From Muribaculaceae bacterium (GTDB taxonomy: Bacteria; Bacteroidota; Bacteroidia; Bacteroidales; Muribaculaceae): DNA of 64,000 bases. Below the pieces are notes generated by a model. The model ran no database searches. It was not told the origin of the DNA and saw only the letters and a program-made list of their open reading frames with translations. The stretch is taken from positions 1 to 64,000 of the forward strand of contig JAFYSL010000078.1 of NCBI GenBank assembly GCA_017559355.1. Reading direction: 5' to 3'. Shown in pieces: positions 57,183-64,000 of this stretch. Each line of letters begins with the position of its first letter. Within the stretch, counting starts at the first letter, position 1. A program made the position numbers and the translations under genes.

Positions 57183-57575
57183 TACTAGTATTTTATTATT
57201 AGATATTTAGTGTTTTGGTATTAATTTACGAATTTCGCAATTTTTTTTCAATTCAACAAACTTTTTACCCGATATTTACCTTTTCAACAAAATCCATTTA
57301 TTTTTTGTTTATTTTTTCTAACAAACAATTCATTTCCACTGCTTTCCCACCCTACGACAAAAAAACTCAATAACGGCATTCAAAATTCAAAAATCAACAT
57401 CAAAAATTCGCAAAAGTCGCATTTTTAGTAGTTTTTTATCAATTATTTGTGCTAAAATTGTGGGTAATTCAAAAAAAAGTACGATATTTGCAGTTGCAAA
57501 ATTCGGAAATACATCGAAAAAACGGTATAACGATTTGCAAATCAATGAAAATTAATTAATTAAAAAATAACTACA
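57183..57575. other. Divergent spacer between debranching enzyme and HU genes
   Basis: A very AT-rich stretch of 393 bases with many T and A tracts. It must hold promoters for both sides. The best HU candidate is a one-mismatch box (GATATTTG) near 57483-57490, with a second TTTG at about 57534. I see no gene or strong hairpin. Confidence 0.45.
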
Positions 57576-57848
57576 ATGACTAAAGCTCAAATCGTAAACG
57601 AAATTTCAAAGTCAACAGGCATTGAAAAGGCTAATGTACTTGAAACTGTTGAAAAATTCATGGAAGTTGTGAAAGATTCTCTCGCTAATGGCGAAAACGT
57701 ATATTTGAGAGGTTTTGGTAGCTTCATCGTTAAGACTCGCTCACAAAAAACTGCTCGCAACATCTCTAAAAACGAAACAATCATCATCCCTGAACACAAA
57801 ATCCCAGCATTCAAACCTGCTAAAGTGTTCATGGAAGAAGTTAAGTAA
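57576..57848 (+). CDS. hup: HU family DNA-binding protein
   Basis: This 90-residue histone-like protein bends and compacts DNA. It has the family signature GFGSFIVKTRSQKTARNISKNE (about 46-67) and a C-terminal PAFKPAKVF. The single full-length HU fold matches HU-beta in length. It is followed 53 nt later by a tiny basic protein gene and then a terminator. Confidence 0.96.
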   Translation: MTKAQIVNEISKSTGIEKANVLETVEKFMEVVKDSLANGENVYLRGFGSFIVKTRSQKTARNISKNETIIIPEHKIPAFKPAKVFMEEVK

Positions 57849-57901
57849 TATATCTAAGAGACAATCAACTTTATTTTTTAACCCAATAAACTAGCGCAAC
57901 A

Positions 57902-57991
57902 ATGCCAAACGGAAAGAAAAGAAAAGGTCATAAAATGGCCACTCACAAGCGCAAAAAACGTTTGAGAAAGAATCGTCACAAAAAGAAATAA
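57902..57991 (+). CDS. 29-residue very basic protein (AURKAIP1/COX24-like)
   Basis: The frame from the ATG at 57902 encodes MPNGKKRKGHKMATHKRKKR followed by a similar Lys/Arg/His-rich end. This matches the short AURKAIP1/COX24 domain proteins found in the phylum, which are small ribosome-associated proteins (mitochondrial mS38 relatives). It lies between HU and a strong terminator and is probably co-transcribed with HU. It is too short for most gene finders. Confidence 0.8.
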   Translation: MPNGKKRKGHKMATHKRKKRLRKNRHKKK

Positions 57992-58029
57992 GTAGAACGC
58001 TTCTTTCTGTATTAAGAAAACGCTATACG

Positions 58030-58072
58030 AAGAACAAACTTGATGTGGCATTACGCATGACGGTTTGTTCTT
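58030..58072 (+). terminator. Intrinsic terminator after HU and the small basic protein
   Basis: A 10-bp inverted repeat (AAGAACAAAC / GTTTGTTCTT) with a 23-nt loop is followed by TGTGTATTTTT. Confidence 0.75.
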
Positions 58073-58119
58073 TGTGTATTTTTCGGGGTTACCAAAATAC
58101 CCCATTATGAAATCTAACA

Positions 58120-59745
58120 ATGAAAAGTGAACTCGTAGTAAATGTCCAACCGAGCGATGTGTCAATAGCACTCCTCGAAGATTCCCGACTCGTTTCCCTT
58201 CAAAAGGAGTCGAGGAATGTTTCGTATGCTGTAGGCGACATTTACCTGGCTAAAGTAAAGAAAATTATGCCAGGTTTGAACGCCTCATTCGTAAATGTGG
58301 GACATGAAAAAGACGCGTTTCTTCATTATTTAGATCTTGGTCCTCATTTTTCTTCTTACCACGAATTTGTCTTCAAGCAATTACTTGAAGACAAAAAGCG
58401 TATCCCTTCAATTTCTAAGTCAAAACTTCTGCCCGACATTGACAAACATGGCACAATTGGCGATGTCTTAGCGCCGGGCAATGAACTTTTAGTTCAAATC
58501 GTAAAAGAACCCATCTCGACCAAAGGGCCACGACTCACGACCGAAATAACTTTTACCGGACGATATCTCGTATTGATACCTTTTAGCGACAAAATTTCTA
58601 TTTCGCAAAAAATCAAATCAACCGAAGAGAAGCTTCGTCTTCGACAACTCATTGGGAGCATCAAACCCAAAAACTTTGGAGTCATCGTGCGCACATCGGC
58701 CGAGGGTAAACGCGTAGCCGAGCTCAACCACGAGCTCAAAACACTTCTTAAATGCTGGGACGACACCATTGCTAAAGCACAAAAGGCTGAAGCCCCATCA
58801 CTATTATTTGAAGAAGAGAGCCGCATCGTGGGTGTGTTACGCGACATTTTTAGCCCCACATTTGAAAATGTGTATGTTAACGATGCCGACACGTTTGCTC
58901 AAATTTCAAAATATGTCAACCTCATTGCTCCTGAAAGCAAAGACATTGTAAAACTCTACGAAGATGAGGTGCCTATTTTTGACTACTTCAACATCACAAA
59001 GCAAATTAAGTCATCGTTTGGGAAAACCGTTTCATTCAAATCGGGAGCTTACATCATCATTGAGCACACCGAAGCTCTCCATGTTATCGACGTAAACTCG
59101 GGCAATCGCACAAAAGCTGGCTCCGACCAAGAGTCAAATGCACTTGATGTAAATATGCGTGCAGCCGACGAAATTGCCCGTCAACTACGCCTACGCGACA
59201 TTGGTGGCATCATCGTCATCGACTTTATCGACATGAACAAAGCCGAACACCGACAAAGGCTTTATGAACACATGAAAGAGGTAATGGCCAACGACCGCGC
59301 CCGCCACAACATTCTACAACTCAGCAAATTTGGGTTGATGCAAATCACTCGTCAACGCGTGCGCCCTGCGATGGATATTACCACTACCGAGACCTGCCCA
59401 TCTTGTTATGGAAAAGGCGAAGTGCAACCATCGTTACTCTTCACCGACACATTACGCGAAAAGATTGAATACCTCATCAAAGACCTCAAAATACGAGGAT
59501 TTAAGATGTATGTTCATCCATTCATCGATGCTTACATCAAAAAAGGCATATTCTCAATCTATCGCAAGTGGAAATTCAAATACGGATTTAGATTTAAGAT
59601 TATCCCCGACCAATCACTTGCCTATCTTCAATATCGTGTAATCGACAAAGCGAGCAACGAGCTCGACCTTAAAGAAGAAAAAGACTTGGCTTCATCATCA
59701 ACTAAAAACAAGTCAAAAACCAAGAATCGAAATCAAGAGGAATAA
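58120..59745 (+). CDS. rng: Ribonuclease G/E family protein
   Basis: This 541-residue endoribonuclease processes rRNA and decays mRNA. The S1 RNA-binding domain is at about 35-125 (VGDIYLAKVKKIMPGLNASFVNVG), the RNase H-like and catalytic part includes HVIDVNSGN and IVIDFIDM with the two metal-binding aspartates, and the zinc-link CPSCYGKG is near 425. No long C-terminal scaffold is present, so it fits RNase G. It ends with a Lys/Ser-rich tail and a terminator. Confidence 0.95.
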   Translation: MKSELVVNVQPSDVSIALLEDSRLVSLQKESRNVSYAVGDIYLAKVKKIMPGLNASFVNVGHEKDAFLHYLDLGPHFSSYHEFVFKQLLEDKKRIPSISKSKLLPDIDKHGTIGDVLAPGNELLVQIVKEPISTKGPRLTTEITFTGRYLVLIPFSDKISISQKIKSTEEKLRLRQLIGSIKPKNFGVIVRTSAEGKRVAELNHELKTLLKCWDDTIAKAQKAEAPSLLFEEESRIVGVLRDIFSPTFENVYVNDADTFAQISKYVNLIAPESKDIVKLYEDEVPIFDYFNITKQIKSSFGKTVSFKSGAYIIIEHTEALHVIDVNSGNRTKAGSDQESNALDVNMRAADEIARQLRLRDIGGIIVIDFIDMNKAEHRQRLYEHMKEVMANDRARHNILQLSKFGLMQITRQRVRPAMDITTTETCPSCYGKGEVQPSLLFTDTLREKIEYLIKDLKIRGFKMYVHPFIDAYIKKGIFSIYRKWKFKYGFRFKIIPDQSLAYLQYRVIDKASNELDLKEEKDLASSSTKNKSKTKNRNQEE

Positions 59746-59778
59746 CGCGCCCATGCGCCCTCTACAACCCTACAAATC

Positions 59779-59810
59779 AAAGGCGATGCGTCACTCGACA
59801 CATCGCCTTT
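59779..59810 (+). terminator. Intrinsic terminator after RNase G
   Basis: A 10-bp stem (AAAGGCGATG / CATCGCCTTT) is followed by CTATATTTTG, between convergent rng and ferritin genes. Confidence 0.8.
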
Positions 59811-59837
59811 CTATATTTTGATTTGTTTATCTCTTTC

Positions 59838-60359
59838 TTATTCGCCTGCAGCCAATGGAGATGGCACTGTATAAGTGCGAGCAGCGAGTTCTTGATCGAG
59901 CATATAGATACCCATACCATCATTACCGATAAGAGTGAATTTATCGATAAGTTGTTGCGCATTATCTTCCTCTTCAACTTGCTCTGCTACAAACCAGTTG
60001 AGCATTTCGCGAGTAGCATAGTCATGTTCTGATTCAGCCAACGCATAGAGATTGTTGATTAACGATGTTACTTTTTGTTCGTGAGTGAGCGTAGCCTTGA
60101 ATGCATCAAGAGGAGTAGCCCATTCAGTTTCTACAGCTTCGATAGGTTGCAACAACACGCGACCACCACGAGAATTTACATAGTTCATGAAGATTTCAGC
60201 ATGAGCTTGTTCTTCTTTGAATTGCACTTTAAACCAGTTAGCAATACCCGATTTACCATCAGCCTCAAAATTGTGAGCCATTGAAAGGTAAAGATATGCC
60301 GACCATAATTCAGCATTGATTTGCGCATTGATTGCGGTTTCAATAGTTTTGCTTAGCAT
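59838..60359 (-). CDS. ftnA: Bacterial non-heme ferritin
   Basis: This 173-residue four-helix protein forms a 24-mer cage that oxidises and stores iron. The ferroxidase residues are in NAELWSAYLYLSM (Glu17 and Tyr24 region), FKEEQAHAEIF (EEQAH) and the C-terminal helix with FVAEQVEEEDNA. The length matches FtnA (about 160-175). It follows the sugar-phosphate transferase gene by 42 nt on the same strand and ends before the convergent RNase G terminator. Confidence 0.95.
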   Translation of the reverse strand: MLSKTIETAINAQINAELWSAYLYLSMAHNFEADGKSGIANWFKVQFKEEQAHAEIFMNYVNSRGGRVLLQPIEAVETEWATPLDAFKATLTHEQKVTSLINNLYALAESEHDYATREMLNWFVAEQVEEEDNAQQLIDKFTLIGNDGMGIYMLDQELAARTYTVPSPLAAGE

Positions 60360-60401
60360 AATTATTCCGTTTTAGTTAGTTCTCAATTATATATTTGTTA
60401 A

Positions 60402-61790
60402 TTAGAATGCATTTTTTTCACCTTGGATTGCATTGAGCACTGTGCGCACAATAATCTTCAAATCAAGCAAAAATGTCCAGTTTTCAATATACCACACATC
60501 ATATTCCACACGGCGTTCCATTTGCCATAACGCCTCGGTCAATCCTCGGTAACCATTCACCTGAGCCCAACCAGTAATACCTGGTTTAATAAGGTGACGT
60601 GCCATATATTTGTCAATGAGTTTACTATAGTCTTCGGTATGTTTAAGCATATGAGGACGAGGGCCTACAACCGACATATCACCCATAAACACATTGATAA
60701 ATTGTGGCAATTCATCTATACTTGAACGACGAAGGAAATCGCCAAATTTAGTTTTGCGAGGGTCATCTTTGGTTGCTTGCACCTTATCACTATCGGCATT
60801 TACATGCATTGTGCGGAATTTCCAACACATAAAATCACGTCCACGATAACCAGTGCGCATCTGCTTAAAGAACACAGGTCCTGGAGATGTGATTTTAATA
60901 ATTATCGCTACTGGGATAAATACAAATGGGAACAACATAAGCAACACCAATGATGAGAAGAAGATGTCGAATGTCCTCTTTATCCCTCTATTTAACGAAC
61001 TTTTTAATGGATTGCTTCGTGTAGTAAGCATTGATACAGCACCCACATTATGCAATTCAAACACACGATTTACATATCGACTTATTTGAGGCACATAATA
61101 GAACTGCACCACATTATCATCGGCAATCTTGGTTACCTTTTTAATCGTTTCCTTATCTTCGCCCGAGAGTGTGTAATATATCTCATCGATGCAATGCTCT
61201 TTCACATAGGCATCAAGGTCTTCAATATCTCCCTTGTAATCCCCCTGAAAATCGGCAGGACGCCAACGGTCAAAGAAGCCCTTTAATTTATACCCAAACC
61301 CAGCGTCAGACATCAACTCATCTCGAAGTCGCAAAGCAGTGGAATTAGTTCCCACGATAACCACGCGACAGAAGTTACGTCCATAACTACGGTAGCGTTT
61401 CACTCTTTGACGCAATATTGACCACCACAATGGTAGAGCCACAAGCGATGCCCCATAAAACTCCACATACGACATTATGGGCAAAGGCTCACTCAAGAAT
61501 GTAAGCAACGACACATAGCACGCCGCATGTATTCCCACCACCTGAATAGCACGAGTAAACACATGCTCCATATATATAGCACGTTGCTTATGGGTTTTAC
61601 TAATCATAAATATAACAGGGACAAACGATACGTTGAGCATCAACCATATTATTTTAGGATTGCATACCGAAATACCTTCTCCCATAAAGATAACAACCCC
61701 AAACAAGAGATTGACCAATACCAAGTCAGATATAGTCAACAATCCATGAATATAGCGTCCGTATTTTCCTCTTTGATCTATAGCAGTCAT
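60402..61790 (-). CDS. Polyprenyl-phosphate sugar-1-phosphate transferase (WcaJ-like)
   Basis: This 462-residue membrane enzyme starts a polysaccharide repeat by moving a sugar-1-phosphate onto undecaprenyl phosphate. Four N-terminal helices (about 15-120) and a CoA-binding-like middle (about 140-260) precede the catalytic transferase (about 265-460). The latter begins KRTFDIFFSSLVLLMLFPFV and contains RTGYRGRDFMCWKFRTM, SIDELPQFINV and MSVVGPRPHM. The full-length WcaJ/ExoY layout is seen. It lies between a DUF349 gene and ferritin and has no glycan cluster around it here. Confidence 0.93.
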   Translation of the reverse strand: MTAIDQRGKYGRYIHGLLTISDLVLVNLLFGVVIFMGEGISVCNPKIIWLMLNVSFVPVIFMISKTHKQRAIYMEHVFTRAIQVVGIHAACYVSLLTFLSEPLPIMSYVEFYGASLVALPLWWSILRQRVKRYRSYGRNFCRVVIVGTNSTALRLRDELMSDAGFGYKLKGFFDRWRPADFQGDYKGDIEDLDAYVKEHCIDEIYYTLSGEDKETIKKVTKIADDNVVQFYYVPQISRYVNRVFELHNVGAVSMLTTRSNPLKSSLNRGIKRTFDIFFSSLVLLMLFPFVFIPVAIIIKITSPGPVFFKQMRTGYRGRDFMCWKFRTMHVNADSDKVQATKDDPRKTKFGDFLRRSSIDELPQFINVFMGDMSVVGPRPHMLKHTEDYSKLIDKYMARHLIKPGITGWAQVNGYRGLTEALWQMERRVEYDVWYIENWTFLLDLKIIVRTVLNAIQGEKNAF

Positions 61791-61821
61791 TTCTTAATAC
61801 TATTAATCAATACCTTTTCAA

Positions 61822-63660
61822 TTATAGATGACTATCAATAACTTTAATTTTTTGTTCTAATGTAGCAATATCCTCTTTGATGTGTTGGATTTTGCGTTCA
61901 AGTTCACGGAGCATTGAGTCGCCCGATTTAGATTTTGAGTTGAAGAATCCGAGGTTGTTTTCGTATGTACTCAATTCATTGCGTTTTTGCTCATATGCAC
62001 GCATCAAGCGTTCACGTTCACGATACAACTTGTTTTCATCTCCGCTCATGCCGTTGATACTTTCTTCAAAGTTGTTCATACGCGCTTGCGAACCACGCAT
62101 ATCAAAAAGTTTATAAAGTTCATCAACCTTTGCACGATACGCTTCATATACTTTATCTTTATCGCGATAAGGCACATGACCCACTTGTTGCCATTGAGCC
62201 ATCAACTCTTTAACTTGCTTGATAGCCTCTTCGCGAGGAGTTTCGGCTGTGATTTCGCCCAATTTAGCGATGATTTCTTTCTTAGCCTTGAGGTTGGCTT
62301 GCTCTACTTGACGAGCGCTTGATGTTTTCTTTTTCTTTTCTTCAAAGAAATAGTCACACGCTGCGAGGAAGCGTTTCCACACCACATCACTATGTTTTTT
62401 TGCTACAGCACCAATCTCTTTCCACTCTTTTTGAAGAGACACAAACTCATCAGTTGCTTTCTTCCAGTCGGTGCTATCTTTCAATGCTTCAGCCTTTTCG
62501 CAGAGAGCAATTTTCTTTTCAAGATTAGCAGCAAAGTCATCTTTAATATTTTTAAAATAAGTAGCCTTCATTTCAAAGAACTTGTCGCATGTTTCGCGGA
62601 AACGAGCAAACAATGCATTGTTCATTTTCTTTGAAGCAAAGCCCAATTTTTTCCAATCTTCTTGAGCTGCAAGGATAGTCTTTGTCATCTCTTCCCATGC
62701 TACATAACTCTTCAACGATTCAAAGTCAAGAGACTCTACACGCTCACAAATAGCAGTTTTTGCATCTTCATTGGCTTGCTCGCGAGCCTTTCTTTCCTCA
62801 AAGAATGCTTGATATTTTTTGTTTACTACAGCCGAAGCATCTTTGAATCGCGTCCACACTTCTTCGCGTATCTCTTTTGCTACAGGACCCACTTCACGCC
62901 ATTTATCATGTAGCTCTTGAAGACGTTTGAATGCCACAACTACATCACCTTCTTCGTTGAGTTTCTCAGCCTCTTCGCAAAGAAGTTGTTTTGTGTCAAG
63001 ATTTTTCTTAAAGTCATAGTCGCGCAACTCTTTGTTCACTTTAAGTTGATCGTAGAATGACTCTGTAGCCTCTTGATATTGTTTCCAAAGATTTGTCACT
63101 TCGGTTGCTGGCACTTCGCCTACAGCCTTAAATTCTTGTTGCAACTCTTTGAATTGAGGGTAAGTTTTATTTACGTTATCAGTGTCGGCTGCTAATGCCT
63201 TAATTTCTTCAATAATTTGAGTTTTACGTTCAAAGTTTTTTTGACGTTCAGCCTCTTGTTCTGCGAGCAACGTAGCCTTTTTATCTTTGATTACATTGAG
63301 TGTTTCTTTAAATTTTTCTTCAACCTCGTCGGTCGCTGGTGTAAAAGCACTCGCCTCATTGCCGTTTTCTACAAATGCCGCTTTTTCAGCTTCTAATTCC
63401 TCTTTACGGATAGCGTTAAACTGCTGTTTTATATGTCCTACCTCATCACGACTCACCTCATTTGCTGGTTTTTCAGCAAGAGCAAGCAACGACTCTAAAA
63501 GAGATTCTTTCGACTTTTTGGGAGGTACCACTTCGGTTTGAGGTTGTTCTACTGTAGCCTCAACTGTTTCAGCATTCTCTTCACTCACATTTTGAACATT
63601 AGTTTGTTCAGCATTCAAGATTTGGTCCTTTTGTTCTAAGGACTGTTCACGCATTTCCAT
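61822..63660 (-). CDS. DUF349 coiled-coil protein
   Basis: This 612-residue protein is almost wholly helical. I use the ATG at 63660, since the frame upstream opens only with a TTG. Residues about 1-75 are Gln/Glu-rich and disordered; from about 130 on there are about five DUF349 repeats of about 75 residues (for example DKWREVGPVAKEIREEVWTRF and WKKLGFASKKMNNALFARF). A final coiled coil follows. The function is unknown; members are cytoplasmic and common in the phylum. Confidence 0.88.
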   Translation of the reverse strand: MEMREQSLEQKDQILNAEQTNVQNVSEENAETVEATVEQPQTEVVPPKKSKESLLESLLALAEKPANEVSRDEVGHIKQQFNAIRKEELEAEKAAFVENGNEASAFTPATDEVEEKFKETLNVIKDKKATLLAEQEAERQKNFERKTQIIEEIKALAADTDNVNKTYPQFKELQQEFKAVGEVPATEVTNLWKQYQEATESFYDQLKVNKELRDYDFKKNLDTKQLLCEEAEKLNEEGDVVVAFKRLQELHDKWREVGPVAKEIREEVWTRFKDASAVVNKKYQAFFEERKAREQANEDAKTAICERVESLDFESLKSYVAWEEMTKTILAAQEDWKKLGFASKKMNNALFARFRETCDKFFEMKATYFKNIKDDFAANLEKKIALCEKAEALKDSTDWKKATDEFVSLQKEWKEIGAVAKKHSDVVWKRFLAACDYFFEEKKKKTSSARQVEQANLKAKKEIIAKLGEITAETPREEAIKQVKELMAQWQQVGHVPYRDKDKVYEAYRAKVDELYKLFDMRGSQARMNNFEESINGMSGDENKLYRERERLMRAYEQKRNELSTYENNLGFFNSKSKSGDSMLRELERKIQHIKEDIATLEQKIKVIDSHL

Positions 63661-63731
63661 ATTCAAATAAAATTAGTTACGCCAAAAGGCCATAACACTT
63701 GTCTCAGCCATGGCATTATTAATAATAAGTT

Positions 63732-63739
63732 CAAATTTA
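63732..63739 (-). promoter_or_regulatory. -7 box (TAAATTTG) for the DUF349 gene
   Basis: An exact minus-strand TAnnTTTG match, about 71 bases upstream of the ATG. Confidence 0.5.
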
Positions 63740-63800
63740 TAGAAAAATTTCTAAATAATCCACTTTTATTGAATAAAATTCTGTTTTTTCTCTGCAATGG

Positions 63801-64000
63801 TTATTTTTGAGGTCGATACACAAGAGTTGATGATTGTTGTGGGGCAAAAATCTCACTTGCTACTCGTGCGATATCATCAGGGGTAACACTACGATAACGC
63901 TCCACTATGCCATTGATATCCTCATTGTGCATCACATGATTAGCCAGCGATTGCGCTTTTGCCATGAATCCCATACTTGAGAATAGAAAGTTTGACTCAA
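63801..64000 (-). CDS. M16-family peptidase, C-terminal end (cut by window edge)
   Basis: The minus strand from the window edge to the TAA at 63801 reads 66 codons. They include MGFMAKAQSLANHVM, VERYRSVTPDDIARVASEIF and a final STLVYRPQK. This is the usual end of the C-terminal domain of insulinase-like (M16) zinc peptidases, where VERYRxVTPxDI is conserved. The HxxEH catalytic part, if present, lies outside the window. Confidence in the family is good; function is otherwise open. Confidence 0.8.
   Translation of the reverse strand, partial: ESNFLFSSMGFMAKAQSLANHVMHNEDINGIVERYRSVTPDDIARVASEIFAPQQSSTLVYRPQK

Overview
The window looks like a chromosomal segment from a member of the Bacteroidales (phylum Bacteroidota). 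Three things support this. Many genes start just downstream of a TAnnTTTG box, the -7 element used by the Bacteroidota housekeeping sigma factor, and strong Shine-Dalgarno sequences are scarce. Several gene families are typical of the phylum: the alternative GlmU, a DUF3078-like outer-membrane protein, DUF349, the glycogen cluster with GH57, a YidC with a large periplasmic domain, and BspA-like leucine-rich repeats. The DNA is AT-rich with no rRNA, CRISPR array or intact insertion sequence. Genus cannot be told from the sequence.

Layout. 1-3053: start of an exported protein (cut by the window edge) and a secreted GH13 alpha-amylase with two starch-binding modules. 3189-7779: fabF-acpP, then speA-truA. 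8010-10178: an OmpA-like/TPR lipoprotein and a histidine-rich lipoprotein. 10275-12587: tRNA-Gly(CCC), a tethered thioredoxin, a flavin reductase and mdh. 12796-14622: an MsbA-like ABC exporter. 14624-23373: a tightly packed minus-strand operon (double glycosyltransferase, lipid kinase, DbpA-like helicase, then a FecBCDE/BtuCDF-type importer with a POT-like carrier inside it). 23549-26217: a four-subunit 2-oxoacid:ferredoxin oxidoreductase. 26260-27314: an acyltransferase-3 gene broken at a run of eight G. 27446-31197: pyrG and yidC. 31505-34368: alternative glmU, rfbC and a secreted esterase. 34523-39771: phoH, purC, menaquinone methyltransferase and three exported proteins. 39892-42660: a BspA-like surface protein preceded by a long structured leader. 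42935-45577: porin and sodium symporter. 45695-48003: phenylacetate-CoA ligase, ACT protein and thioesterase. 48064-52374: Fic protein, metG and asparaginase. 52452-57182: glycogen debranching enzyme, glycosyltransferase and GH57. 57576-59745: HU, a 29-residue basic protein and RNase G. 59838-64000: ferritin, sugar-phosphate transferase, DUF349 protein and the end of an M16 peptidase.

The picture is of an anaerobic gut-type glycan user. It breaks down starch outside the cell, stores glycogen inside, and decarboxylates 2-oxoacids with ferredoxin. It makes menaquinone, rhamnose-containing and other surface polysaccharides, and imports an iron- or corrinoid-type metal complex. The signals most worth a second look are the 42.3-42.7 kb leader RNA, in which an extended hairpin and an intrinsic terminator compete for the same bases, and the poly-G frameshift in the acyltransferase, which looks like a contingency (phase-variable) locus. 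Others are the 12-bp repeats in the Fic gene, the histone-like tail on the GH57 enzyme, and a likely leaderless ABC exporter transcript.
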